This document shows positions 16,625 through 25,878 of a DNA stretch of 60,706 bases, piece after piece. This stretch comes from UBA7328 sp002471345 (GTDB lineage: Bacteria > Bacteroidota > Bacteroidia > Chitinophagales > Saprospiraceae): positions 1 through 60,706 of the forward strand of contig CAXGOB010000023.1 of assembly GCA_964011275.1 (NCBI GenBank), in the 5' to 3' direction. Made by a program: the position numbers and the translations under genes. The notes beneath the pieces are model-generated. The model was not told the DNA's origin. It searched no databases and was given only the letters and a program-made list of their open reading frames with translations. Within the stretch, counting starts at the first letter, position 1. Each line of letters opens with the position of its first letter.

Positions 16625-19600
16625 ATGGATTCTAAAACCCTGATCAGATCTATAAAGATTGCTGTTAACAAACTTAAAGATGGTAATCAATCTATAGACT
16701 ACAAGGTAAGGCAAATAGACCAAATCATCCGATATACTATTTCTTTCTTAAGTGATAAAGAGAATCTATTCTTCGCATCATATTATGCTAAATATTCTTT
16801 TCTCCGCACCAAATATAAAATTAGCAGTCGGGACCAATTTCTTTTTCATGCCTTTCGGAAAATTGCATCACAGAAAAAGAGAGTTGATAATCGGCACATT
16901 GAACTTGGGCTTTATGTAATCAATAACATTACAAAACTTTGTCTTGGAGAACAAGTATACTCAACTAAAGAAGAAGCTAAAATTGGCTCCTCTTTTGACT
17001 TTCCAAAGAAAGATGAGCACTCCAAGTTCATTCCATACTTGACTTCTTATCTCAAAAAAATAGATAAACAAAACCAATACTTCATAATTGAATTAGAGGA
17101 TGGAGAAGAAGCAATGCTTCTTGAAGACGAAGAAGATGCCAAGGGTCTTAGAAATTATATATCACAACTAGAGCAATGGAAAAGATTACCAATCAAAATA
17201 GCATTATTTGATTGTACAAAAAGAAACAATGTAATAACTCCTTCTTATTACGTCTTAGAACCTGATTTCCTAATAGATGTCACTTCAGTATCAGAAGCAT
17301 TTGATGCATTCGGAGTAAGCATTGCTGGGTATGGTTTGAGAAAAATGATAGACAAAGGAGCTAGCATATCCTTGCATATAGGAAACCTTGCAAATGTCAT
17401 TCTAGATGAACTTATATATGACCCTTATATCAGTTTTAATCACTTTATGAATAACATTTTTCAGATCAGCCCATTAGCCTTTGCTGCATTCACAAATGAA
17501 CAAGTAAGACAACTTATAGAGACCATCAGGAAACATTATGAGAACATAAAAAAGGTGGTTTCTAACGACTTTAAGAATCAAGGTATCACTGGTAAAAGTG
17601 TATTCGTGGAGCCAAGTTTTTATGCTCCGAGAATAGGAATACAAGGAAGGTTTGATATACTACATCAAGAAGATGAGGTGATGAATATCATAGAACTTAA
17701 GAGTGGAAAGTCATATCGTCCTAATGCATATGGGTTAAATAATAGCCATTATCATCAAACCTTACTCTATGACCTTATACTAGAAAGCAACTTTGGCAAA
17801 AAAACCAAACGCAACAATTTTATTCTTTACTCGGCAGAATCTGAGAAAGCTCTTCGTTATGCACCAACTATAAAATCAGAACAAATTGAAGCGCTTAGGG
17901 TAAGAAATCAAATCTATATTGAAGAATGCAGGATGCAAAACGACATCCTTGGAAACTCATTTATCAAAGACTTCCTAACCAAGTACGAAGGAAAACTGTC
18001 TGGATTTAAAGGTCAAGATATCAATGAGTTAAAGAAAGTATATTCCAAATTGAATGAATCTGAAAAGGCATATTGGGAGTCTTCCTTTTCTTTTCTGAGT
18101 AGAGAATATGCCCTTTCCAAGACTGGTGATGAATTGTCAGAAACTTCAAAAGGGCTATCAGGTATATGGCAATTAGACCGAGATCAAAAACATGAAAGGT
18201 TTCTGCTTTTAAACGATCTCAAAATTGTTCATGATAATTCTCAAGAGAATGACCCACATCTTTTACTTGAATACACAATGGAGACTGTGGCTCTAAGCAA
18301 TTTTAGAAAGGGCGATATTATTATCTTATACCCTAACGATGCTCTTGGTGAATATCAAATGAAATCTCAAATTTTCAAATGTACATTGAGCGAGGTAGAA
18401 CATGATCATGTCGTAGTACGACTACGGTCTAAACAGATGAACAATAAGGCTTTTAATCCTAAAAAAAGGTGGAACATAGAACGTGACATTCTGGATAGTT
18501 CTTTCAGTAAATCATTTAAACAGCTATTTCATTTTGCTTACGGAGAAAAGGAAAAACGTGGATACGTGTTAGGTTTATGCCCACCTGAAAAATACAGTCT
18601 ACTTCCACTCCCCAAAATACCTAAAGCAACAAATATCCAAAATGAAGTTATAATGAAGGCGATAGCTTCAGAAAACTATCATCTTATTTGGGGCCCGCCT
18701 GGCACTGGAAAAACTTCAATAATTCTCAAAGAGATCATAGCTCATTACTATAAGAGCACACAAACAAGAATGCTCATTATAGGTTATACCAACAGAGCAG
18801 TAGATGAAATCTGTAGTGCTATAGAAACCATAGATGAAAAAATAGATTACATAAGGATTGGGTCAAAATATAGTTGTGGTGAAAAATACAAACCAAGACT
18901 TCTCAATGCTCATCTTGAATCTATTAATGATAGAAAAAGATTAAAACATCTTCTTCACAGTCAGCAAATATATATAGGAACTCTAGCCTCTATCATTGGG
19001 AAACCAGAGTTGCTTGAACTACTTCAATTTGGAATTTGTATTGTAGATGAAGCTTCCCAAATACTAGAAGCAAGTTTAGCCGGATTACTGACCAAAACGA
19101 AAAAATTTATCCTCATTGGAGACCATCTCCAACTTCCGGCCATTGTCCTTCAAAAGCCTCATCAATCTAAAATCAATGAAGAATCTTTAAACTCATTAGG
19201 GTTCAGGTCATATGCAGAATCTCTCTTTGAAAGGATGTATAGAAGATGTATCAATCAAAACTGGAAATGGTCGTACAGTCAACTTAAGGAACAAGGGCGT
19301 ATGCATCTACAAATTATGAATGTAGCAAATGACCTATTTTACAATAATGGTTTACAACTTTTACCTGATTTAGACAGATTGACAAAGGAGTATATAAATA
19401 TTCCTGAAAATGACGAGCTGATCAAAAACAGATTGGTTTATATCCCCACTTCAACTAATGACAAGTCCTCATCTCGAAAGGTGAATATTTATCAGGCCAA
19501 AACTGTGATAAAAGTCATTTCAAGAATAATTAATTCCTATTCAAAATTGAATAAAAAACTTAGTCCCGATTCAATAGGAATAATTACTCCTTTTAGAGCA

Positions 19601-19903
19601 CAAATTGCGCTTATAAAAGTAGAACTCGACAAAGGAGGTATAGATCATTCCGAAATCACTATTGATACTGTAGAGCGATATCAAGGAGGTGCAAGAGACA
19701 TCATAATAATGTCAACAGTAGTAAACACACCATTTCAATTAGATGCTTTAGTATCTGAAAATGTGGATGGAATAGATCGCAAACTTAATGTTGCCATCTC
19801 TAGGGCAAGAGAACAATTTATTTTATTAGGGAATCAGGACGTCCTAGAATATGCAGAGCAGTACTCTCAATTAATCAGAAAATGTAAGGAAGTTACTTTA
19901 TGA
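16625..19903 (+). CDS. Dna2-like PD-(D/E)XK nuclease fused to SF1 helicase
   Basis: The 1092-residue protein joins a Cas4/RecB-type nuclease to a DNA2/NAM7-type superfamily 1B helicase. Nuclease motifs are GRFDIL (about residue 341), IIELKSGK (about 356) and HYHQTLLYDL (about 375). Helicase motifs are GPPGTGKT (Walker A, about 690), CIVDEASQ (Walker B, about 804), GDHLQLPAIV, QGRMH, IGIITPFRAQI, VERYQGGARD and KLNVAISRAREQF near the end. Enzymes of this layout process DNA ends or flaps. The four cysteines that hold the iron-sulphur cluster in Dna2 and Cas4 are not visible around the nuclease; only a lone Cys (EECRMQ) follows it. The first 270 residues belong to no domain I recognise. No defence partner genes adjoin it. 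Confidence 0.85.
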   Translation: MDSKTLIRSIKIAVNKLKDGNQSIDYKVRQIDQIIRYTISFLSDKENLFFASYYAKYSFLRTKYKISSRDQFLFHAFRKIASQKKRVDNRHIELGLYVINNITKLCLGEQVYSTKEEAKIGSSFDFPKKDEHSKFIPYLTSYLKKIDKQNQYFIIELEDGEEAMLLEDEEDAKGLRNYISQLEQWKRLPIKIALFDCTKRNNVITPSYYVLEPDFLIDVTSVSEAFDAFGVSIAGYGLRKMIDKGASISLHIGNLANVILDELIYDPYISFNHFMNNIFQISPLAFAAFTNEQVRQLIETIRKHYENIKKVVSNDFKNQGITGKSVFVEPSFYAPRIGIQGRFDILHQEDEVMNIIELKSGKSYRPNAYGLNNSHYHQTLLYDLILESNFGKKTKRNNFILYSAESEKALRYAPTIKSEQIEALRVRNQIYIEECRMQNDILGNSFIKDFLTKYEGKLSGFKGQDINELKKVYSKLNESEKAYWESSFSFLSREYALSKTGDELSETSKGLSGIWQLDRDQKHERFLLLNDLKIVHDNSQENDPHLLLEYTMETVALSNFRKGDIIILYPNDALGEYQMKSQIFKCTLSEVEHDHVVVRLRSKQMNNKAFNPKKRWNIERDILDSSFSKSFKQLFHFAYGEKEKRGYVLGLCPPEKYSLLPLPKIPKATNIQNEVIMKAIASENYHLIWGPPGTGKTSIILKEIIAHYYKSTQTRMLIIGYTNRAVDEICSAIETIDEKIDYIRIGSKYSCGEKYKPRLLNAHLESINDRKRLKHLLHSQQIYIGTLASIIGKPELLELLQFGICIVDEASQILEASLAGLLTKTKKFILIGDHLQLPAIVLQKPHQSKINEESLNSLGFRSYAESLFERMYRRCINQNWKWSYSQLKEQGRMHLQIMNVANDLFYNNGLQLLPDLDRLTKEYINIPENDELIKNRLVYIPTSTNDKSSSRKVNIYQAKTVIKVISRIINSYSKLNKKLSPDSIGIITPFRAQIALIKVELDKGGIDHSEITIDTVERYQGGARDIIIMSTVVNTPFQLDALVSENVDGIDRKLNVAISRAREQFILLGNQDVLEYAEQYSQLIRKCKEVTL

Positions 19904-19924
19904 ATGTATTGAAAATATTATGAG

Positions 19925-21310
19925 ATGAAAGAGTTACAAAATAGACTTCGATCAGAATTGTATAATCAAGAGTTGTTTGAAACTGCACATACTTTGGGGA
20001 TGGAGTATATAGAGAACATCGAAAGTCAGGATGTGTATCCATCACAAGAAAACCTCAATCTCTTAGATCATTTTGATCATGAACTTAATTCTAAAGGGTT
20101 AGCTGCAAACAAAATTTTGAATTTCCTACAAAAAAATGGCAGTCCAAATACTATTGCTCAAATAGGGGGAAGGTACTTTGGTTTTGTAAATGGAAGTGCA
20201 ATACCTGCAGCTCTAGCAGTAAAGAGTCTATCCGTAATATGGGACCAATGTGGTGGACTCTATGTTTCATCTCCAATTAATGCAAAACTAGAAACCGTAT
20301 GTGAAAAGTGGCTCATTGATCTTTTTGGATTACCTACGAATTCCAAGGCAGGATTTGTAAGTGGCACATCAATGGCGAATCTGAGCGCTATAACAGCGGC
20401 ACGATATCATATACTTCAAAAGCAAGGCTGGGATGTAAATGAATGTGGTCTAAATGGTGCGCCACCCATTAGAATTATAGCCCATAAGCAAACTCATGCG
20501 AGTGTTAAGAAGACCCTTACTATTTTAGGTCTAGGCCTTCAAAATATAGAATGGATGGAAGCTGATGATCAAGGAAGAGCTGATATCAACACTTTGCCAG
20601 AATTAGACGATACATGCATTGTCATTTTACAGGCTGGAAATGTAAATTCAGGAGCATTTGATGATTTTGAATATATATGTAACAAAGCTAGAGCATCCGG
20701 TTCTTGGGTGCATATTGACGGTGCATTTGGGCTGTGGGCTAGAACCTCATCCGCACTAAAACATCTTACAAAAGGAATAGAAAAAGCCGATTCATGGGCC
20801 GTAGATGGTCATAAGACTCTAAATACTCCTTATGATAACGGGATAGTAATCTGTAGACATGAAAAGTCATTTGTTTCAAGCCTACATGCTAATGGAGAAT
20901 ATCTTGTTTTCTCGGATAAAAGAGATCCAATTCTTTATGGACCAGAAATGTCCAAACGATCTAGAGCTATAGAACTTTGGGCAACAATGATGTCATTAGG
21001 TAAAAAAGGTATTGATGACTTGGTTCATGGCCTTCATAATAGTGCTAACCAATTTGCTCAAGGACTCTCCGATTTAGGATTTGAAATATGTAATGACGTA
21101 GTATTTAATCAGGTACTGGCATATTACAAGGATAATGAAACCACAGAGTCTATTCTTTACTCAGTGCAAAACTCAGGAAGGACTTGGATGGCGGGTTCAA
21201 AATGGAATGACAAATCCGTCATAAGAATAAGTGTATGTTCATGGATGACATCAGAAAATGATATTAAAGAGGTTTTGAGCTTATTTGAAAATGCGATTAA
21301 ATCACATTAG
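19925..21310 (+). CDS. PLP-dependent group II decarboxylase family protein
   Basis: The 461-residue fold-type I enzyme resembles aromatic amino acid, glutamate or diaminobutyrate decarboxylases. The PLP lysine is in VDGHKTLN at about residue 297, and the Asp that pairs with the pyridine nitrogen is in VHIDGAFGLWA near residue 265. FVSGTSMANLSAI near 142 forms the phosphate site. It begins 21 bp after the Dna2-like gene and may be cotranscribed with it, with no obvious functional link. The substrate cannot be told from sequence; some homologues are bifunctional or aminotransferase-like. Confidence 0.8.
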   Translation: MKELQNRLRSELYNQELFETAHTLGMEYIENIESQDVYPSQENLNLLDHFDHELNSKGLAANKILNFLQKNGSPNTIAQIGGRYFGFVNGSAIPAALAVKSLSVIWDQCGGLYVSSPINAKLETVCEKWLIDLFGLPTNSKAGFVSGTSMANLSAITAARYHILQKQGWDVNECGLNGAPPIRIIAHKQTHASVKKTLTILGLGLQNIEWMEADDQGRADINTLPELDDTCIVILQAGNVNSGAFDDFEYICNKARASGSWVHIDGAFGLWARTSSALKHLTKGIEKADSWAVDGHKTLNTPYDNGIVICRHEKSFVSSLHANGEYLVFSDKRDPILYGPEMSKRSRAIELWATMMSLGKKGIDDLVHGLHNSANQFAQGLSDLGFEICNDVVFNQVLAYYKDNETTESILYSVQNSGRTWMAGSKWNDKSVIRISVCSWMTSENDIKEVLSLFENAIKSH

Positions 21311-21939
21311 TCAATACCCATAAGTTTATGAGTCTGAAGCGAAAGGGACCATTTTGGATTCTTCATACAATAACTTATGCAATACTCAAGATTCTCTTTG
21401 GCATTTAAATTATCCATAGGTTGTATATAAAAATGGTGATAATCTAAATCTTCAAAACCTTGAGGGTCAATGTCATTTTGGGGTTGAACAATTTTAATTT
21501 CATTTCCCTTTATTAAAACTATTTCAGTATTTGCTTTTGGACTCATACATATCCAATCGAGCTCATTCGGAGCTTTAAGAGTACCATTCGTTTCTACTGC
21601 ACAATAGAAATTTCTCTTTTTAAAAGCTTTTATGAGTCTATCATCAAGTTGCAAGAGTGGTTCACCTCCTGTAAATACGACAAAAGGTCTATGAGAATCA
21701 TCTGGCCATAAATCAAAACATTTTTCTGCAAGTTCATCTCCAGTATATTTTCCTCCATTGTTTCCATCCATTCCCCAAAAGTCCGTGTCACAGAATTGGC
21801 ATATTGCTTTTTTTCTATCTTCTTCTCTACCCGACCAAAGATTACATCCAGAAAAGCGACAAAATATAGCAGGTCGACCTGTGTGATGACCTTCTCCCTG
21901 TATAGTATAGTATATTTCCTTAATCTTATACATGTTCAA
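21307..21939 (-). CDS. queE: 7-carboxy-7-deazaguanine synthase
   Basis: A radical-SAM enzyme of queuosine/7-deazaguanine biosynthesis that converts carboxytetrahydropterin to 7-carboxy-7-deazaguanine. The 210-residue protein opens with IYYTIQGEGHHTGRPAIFCRF, and the cluster cysteines are arranged CX14CX2C (GCNLW...ICQFCDTDFWG), the longer spacing seen in the E. coli-type enzyme. VFTGGEPLLQ is the SAM-binding GGE motif. The C-terminus overlaps the convergent decarboxylase gene by four bases; the start overlaps the Rid gene by ATGA. Other queuosine genes are not in the window. Confidence 0.93.
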   Translation of the reverse strand: MNMYKIKEIYYTIQGEGHHTGRPAIFCRFSGCNLWSGREEDRKKAICQFCDTDFWGMDGNNGGKYTGDELAEKCFDLWPDDSHRPFVVFTGGEPLLQLDDRLIKAFKKRNFYCAVETNGTLKAPNELDWICMSPKANTEIVLIKGNEIKIVQPQNDIDPQGFEDLDYHHFYIQPMDNLNAKENLEYCISYCMKNPKWSLSLQTHKLMGID

Positions 21940-22319
21940 TCTGCTACTGCTGTAGCCTCTATTTCTAATAGATACTCAGGAGAAACCAATTCTTTCACAA
22001 TTAGCATAGTTAAACAAGGCTTGATAGATTTAAATCTTTCTGAGAATGCTTTTGCTACATAATCCCATTGATTTCTATCTGTAAGATACACCCTACATTT
22101 AATCACATCGGAGAGAGATGAGTCAACCTTTATCAGGTATTCTTCAATTATATCTATTATCCGTATAGCTTGGGCATATGGGTCATTAAGGCCAACAACT
22201 TCCCCATCTTTCACTGCTACGGATCCGTTCACTTCTATAAATTTGCCCGCCCGAACTATCCTAGAATAACCTATTTTGTCCTCCCATGGCGCTCCAGAAC
22301 TTAACCTTATTTTACTCAT
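21936..22319 (-). CDS. Rid (YjgF/YER057c) family protein lacking the catalytic arginine
   Basis: The 127-residue trimeric-fold protein has VRAGKFIEVNGSVAV, CRVYLTD near residue 79 and LLEIEATAVAD at the end. In RidA an arginine in a P-A-R-S-C context is needed for imine/enamine hydrolysis; here the matching stretch reads KPCLTMLIV, so that Arg appears to be missing. This places it in a Rid subfamily of unknown activity rather than true RidA. It is coupled by overlaps to QueE downstream and to the thioredoxin-fold gene upstream. Confidence 0.85.
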   Translation of the reverse strand: MSKIRLSSGAPWEDKIGYSRIVRAGKFIEVNGSVAVKDGEVVGLNDPYAQAIRIIDIIEEYLIKVDSSLSDVIKCRVYLTDRNQWDYVAKAFSERFKSIKPCLTMLIVKELVSPEYLLEIEATAVAD

Positions 22320-22869
22320 TAATGATTTTACTAATCAAGCCACGAAGTTGAGAAAAAGAATTCTGATTATCAATAAAGAATTCTCTAGGTATAGCCTTTT
22401 TCAAGATTCCATCACCATCAATTAAAAATATTCTCCCTTGACCCATCTCGGCACCATAATGTAATTCTCCAAGTTTGAACGCATTAGGAAGAATCGGAAA
22501 GTCTATACGTTTAGAATTTAAGAAATCATCAACAAATGGCTTTTGATCATAAGCAAACCCAACAAACTGTATTTCTTCATTAAAAATCTGATGCATCAAA
22601 TTAAGTCCATCGATCTGTCCGATAGACATTTCATCTCTAACATCCCAAAACCACAAAAACATGGGTTTTCCCAACATTTTTTCAAAAGACAGTTGAGTTC
22701 CATCTGTGGCAAGCCCAGAAAACGGTTCAGCCGGATTATCTTCCATCATTTGGATCATTTGAGCTCCATCTGGAGAGAATGTCTCAAATTCGATTTGAAA
22801 TTGTTCATTTTGAGAGAGTAATACAAATCCATTTAAAAAAATAGAGTAAATCAAAATGTAAGCTCTCAT
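22312..22869 (-). CDS. Secreted thioredoxin-fold protein without the CXXC motif
   Basis: About 185 residues: a signal peptide (MRAYILIYSIFLNGFVLLSQ) then a TlpA/AhpC-like thioredoxin fold. Typical elements are FSGLATDGTQLSFEKMLGKP, the strand MFLWFWDV, VGFAYD and GRIFLIDGDGILKKA. At the place where TlpA has WCxxC, the sequence is FWDVRDEMS, so both redox cysteines are gone and thiol-disulphide exchange is unlikely. The ATG at 22869 is preferred to that at 22887 because it gives a compact signal peptide and avoids overlap with the lipoprotein gene. The end overlaps the Rid gene by 8 bp. Confidence 0.7.
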   Translation of the reverse strand: MRAYILIYSIFLNGFVLLSQNEQFQIEFETFSPDGAQMIQMMEDNPAEPFSGLATDGTQLSFEKMLGKPMFLWFWDVRDEMSIGQIDGLNLMHQIFNEEIQFVGFAYDQKPFVDDFLNSKRIDFPILPNAFKLGELHYGAEMGQGRIFLIDGDGILKKAIPREFFIDNQNSFSQLRGLISKIINE

Positions 22870-22871
22870 TT

Positions 22872-23234
22872 CTAAAATTCTGAACAATCCGCAGTACTAT
22901 AATTCAATAATTCTAATGCTTCTATTTTCGAAATTTCCGATTCATTAGCCTCTATAAAAAATCTAGGACCAATAGGACATACAAAACAAGCCTCACATAC
23001 TACTTGATGAAATGCAGTAACAACTTTTACTTCTATTACATCAATGCTACGAGACATTAAATATGACTTCATTTGATCTGATTGAATAGAGGCATCTGCC
23101 TTTTCATCCACTTCATCAGACCATGGATCTCCCATACATTGTTTCGTGTCAAATGAAACGCAAATCGCACTATTCTCATCTGAAGAACAACTATAGATGA
23201 ACAAAACACTAAAAAACAGGATAATTAATTTCAT
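22872..23234 (-). CDS. Cysteine-rich lipoprotein with a CX2CX2C motif
   Basis: The 120-residue lipoprotein has a hydrophobic signal and lipobox FIYSC at residues 12-16. The mature part contains cysteines in ENSAICVSF, TKQCMGDPW, the cluster VVCEACFVCP (CX2CX2C, around residue 80) and a final DCSEF. No known family is recognised. The motif suggests metal or redox binding, or disulphides in the periplasm. It is the first gene of a tight minus-strand set leading to the thioredoxin-fold, Rid and QueE genes, with 2 bp before the next start. Confidence 0.65.
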   Translation of the reverse strand: MKLIILFFSVLFIYSCSSDENSAICVSFDTKQCMGDPWSDEVDEKADASIQSDQMKSYLMSRSIDVIEVKVVTAFHQVVCEACFVCPIGPRFFIEANESEISKIEALELLNYSTADCSEF

Positions 23235-23276
23235 AAATGCTAAACGGAGTTTATTCTAAAGTCGTATTAACAGGAT

Positions 23277-23310
23277 AAAAAAAAGCCCTAATACTATTTG
23301 GTAATAGGGC
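23277..23310 (-). terminator. Intrinsic terminator after the peroxidase/sorting-tail gene
   Basis: On the minus strand GCCCTATTAC pairs with GTATTAGGGC (one mismatch) and is followed by eight T residues. It lies about 75 bp beyond the stop of the sorting-tail ORF, consistent with that ORF ending the peroxidase transcript. Confidence 0.8.
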
Positions 23311-23385
23311 GATCCAAGTATAGATCGAGTAAACTGATGATCGTTAGCCTACTTACTCCGATCTATAAAATTTAGCCAGACTTGA

Positions 23386-24159
23386 TTATTTCTTCACTAT
23401 GAATCTCGAAGATTTGACATCTCCAGAATCGTAGTTAATAATAATAGTATAAGCTCCAGAATTCCATTGACTCACATATAATATATTAGGAATCTGTACA
23501 ACCTCACCACTGCGAATCACTTGGCCAAGGGTGTTAAAAATGGCAAACGAACCTTTAATGGATTTGTTCACTCCATAAAAGGATACAATATCACTAGATG
23601 GGTTAGGAAATGCCATTAGATTTTCTAACTCTGAATTTTCTACAGTGCGGCTTTCTACTGTTGCATCTGCAAGTAAACCAGACTCACCACTGAAAGTGAC
23701 AGTATAGTCTTCCACTTCTCCATATTGAATGTTATGACATGGGTCTCTGAATTGAAATAATCCCATCATAACTCTCATTCTTGTCTGTTCAACACCACTC
23801 TCCTGTTCTATTTTGAATGTGCCTTCTATATCACTTCTCGACACTTCGGAAAAGACCATTTCATGATCTTCAAATTCTCCATCTCTGTTTAAATCTATCC
23901 AAACCCTCCATAATTTTCTGAATGGATAATATTTAGTCCCCGCTGACAAATTAATTGAATTTGTTCCGTCATTTATCATCATCTTCCAATCCGTAAAATC
24001 TGCATATCCTTTTTCATTCTCACTTTCATGACTTTCTCCATTTACTGCTACAGCATCAATCCATTCATAATCAGATTTGTGTGCTTTTACTTCACAGTAT
24101 ACTATATCGTCTACAGGTGTACATATTCCTTTATAGAACACATCATCTAAGCCATCCAC
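23386..24159 (-). pseudogene. GEVED and T9SS type A sorting tail separated from the peroxidase by a frameshift
   Basis: The ORF starts in mid-domain (MDGLDDVFYKGICTP) with no signal peptide. It carries a GEVED domain (DLNRDGEFEDHEMVF and YGEVEDYTVTF, about residues 85-180) and a C-terminal type A sorting domain of the type IX secretion system (AFPNPSSDIVSFYG, SGAYTIIINYDSG, FIVKK). Reading the minus strand upstream in this frame continues as SDVIRRNTGVDG, which joins naturally to the peroxidase end if one T is added near 24185. I therefore read it as the 3' part of the peroxidase gene and not as an independent gene. Confidence 0.75.
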
Positions 24160-24176
24160 ACCGGTATTCCTTCTAA

Positions 24177-25760
24177 TTACATCAGAAGTCTGGTTCTCGA
24201 TATTTCATTTCTATCTTTTCTACTGATAAATCTATCTCTGGTATAATAGAATCTGTCAGCTCTTCTAATATTTTTAAACTGAGCTGATAATATTTGTTGA
24301 ATGGTCTTCCCAAATGGGCTATTAGATGCATGATCTTCTGCTAACATTCCTACCCAAGGATCCATATTATTTACACTTCCATAACTTGCTTCAAGTTTCT
24401 CCCTTAAATCAGAATTTTTTGTCAGTTGTCTGAAGTTTCTAAGCCTTTTCAATCCAAATTGTTGCCTTAGAGTGTTAAAATCAGGCAAACCATGATCTCG
24501 TCCTCTCTGAATGTTAAGAGCAGCTAGATCTAGTCCTCCTGCTCCTGGAGGGCCGAAAAGAAAGTTTCTTATCGCAGATACCAAATGTAAATCCACTTCT
24601 TGTTGCTCTTGACTATATAGTCCTCTTAGAATTCCGTCCAAACCATTTTGCTGAATAAATGATGGATTGAAAAATGATTGAGCCAAAGTCAATTCCTCGG
24701 ATATTTCACCACATTCATCAGGAATAACAGGGATATTTTCTGAAACCATAGTATGGCCTGTCCTAAATGCTGTGGTGGCAAAAGAATTAAATATTTCAGG
24801 AGATTTACTCCTTCTATATGATGATGATCCTAAATTTAATCCAAGTATTGGTCCCAATTCGTTGTAAAAAATGGATTGGATCACTCCATTTACCATCTTT
24901 CTGGCATACTGATAATTAGCTTCATCATCGCACTTACCAAAGGATATCAATTCATCGCATATTCTATTATGTTCTCTTACAAATAAAGCATGTAAGGCTG
25001 TAAGCCCTGGCTGCTCATTAGCTCTGACATCTCCAGCTACAAAAAGCACTCTAAGATTACCACTATGATCTCTATCCATATCCATATGTGGAGCTGATTC
25101 ATGAGGTTCTTCATTACAATCTCCAGAAAGAGTATTACAAGGAAGAAGGTCTCCATTTGGTGTAGAATACACTTTAAGCTTACCGCATTCTCCAGATCTC
25201 AACCAAGCTGCTCTAGACTCATCATTTCCATAAACATTTCCTGCATCCATCCATGCTGTAAGGCCATTTGTTTGTTGTCTTGGATTGTTTTCATCAGAAC
25301 CTGTTCCATCATGTGCTTTAGATCTAGTAAAAGGTATCATAACCATTCCAGAATTCATAGGATCAAAAAGAGGGTCACCTTGAGGAACCCTAATAGGAGA
25401 AAACTCTCCCCCACCTTCAGAAAAAGTAATATCATGATCTATGAATTGAAGAAATGTAAAGACCAAAGAACTCAGTCCATATTTATTGGCTTGATCTTCA
25501 GTCTGATTGCACAAAAGGTTTGAGAGTTCTCTTGGGTTAGGGCCAGTTATCATAGAATAACCATCAGGTCCATACAAAGCTGTTCCTTTACGTAGAAATG
25601 CTTTTCCCATCATTCCTTCATCTTCATTTGAAAGATCATTAAAGGAGCCATCTATGGTTCTATTTTTATAATAGTCTGTACTATTCTGGGCTGAGAGTGA
25701 CGTTACAAATATGAACGTCATCAATAAGGACATAAGTCTTGGATTGTTCAAGTTATACAT
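24177..25760 (-). CDS. Animal-type haem peroxidase, secreted; 3' end lost by apparent frameshift
   Basis: The 527-residue peroxidase of the peroxidasin/myeloperoxidase superfamily has a signal peptide ending SLSAQ. LQFIDHDITF near residue 107 holds the distal His and a calcium-site Asp. LFVREHNRICDEL near 260 holds the conserved Arg, and FRTGHTMVSENIP near 335 the proximal haem His. LNIQRGRDHGLPDFN near 420 is a family hallmark. The frame ends abruptly in SRTRLLM, where relatives continue into a Asp-x-Ile-x-Arg-Asn-Thr segment; that continuation is present in the next frame and leads to the GEVED/T9SS tail. Without the tail the enzyme would lack its type IX secretion signal. Sequencing error, recent mutation and slippage are all possible. 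Confidence 0.85.
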   Translation of the reverse strand: MYNLNNPRLMSLLMTFIFVTSLSAQNSTDYYKNRTIDGSFNDLSNEDEGMMGKAFLRKGTALYGPDGYSMITGPNPRELSNLLCNQTEDQANKYGLSSLVFTFLQFIDHDITFSEGGGEFSPIRVPQGDPLFDPMNSGMVMIPFTRSKAHDGTGSDENNPRQQTNGLTAWMDAGNVYGNDESRAAWLRSGECGKLKVYSTPNGDLLPCNTLSGDCNEEPHESAPHMDMDRDHSGNLRVLFVAGDVRANEQPGLTALHALFVREHNRICDELISFGKCDDEANYQYARKMVNGVIQSIFYNELGPILGLNLGSSSYRRSKSPEIFNSFATTAFRTGHTMVSENIPVIPDECGEISEELTLAQSFFNPSFIQQNGLDGILRGLYSQEQQEVDLHLVSAIRNFLFGPPGAGGLDLAALNIQRGRDHGLPDFNTLRQQFGLKRLRNFRQLTKNSDLREKLEASYGSVNNMDPWVGMLAEDHASNSPFGKTIQQILSAQFKNIRRADRFYYTRDRFISRKDRNEISRTRLLM

Positions 25761-25785
25761 AGGGTGCTAACGATTTAGAACGATT

Positions 25786-25793
25786 CAAAGCTA
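25786..25793 (-). promoter_or_regulatory. -7 box before the peroxidase gene
   Basis: The minus strand reads TAGCTTTG, an exact TAnnTTTG match, 26 bp upstream of the peroxidase start. No TTG -33 element is clear. Confidence 0.4.
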
Positions 25794-25878
25794 TCCAAGA
25801 TGTAAGCCAGAAGACACCAGTGAAGTCGTCCAATGTGCAAGACATTTTACAAATAAGCTATATATGAAGAAGTGACTA

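Noticed and set aside
16625..21310. Dna2-like enzyme and decarboxylase as a defence operon
   Set aside because: They may share a transcript, but no toxin, sensor or other defence-type gene is present, and each has a housekeeping explanation.
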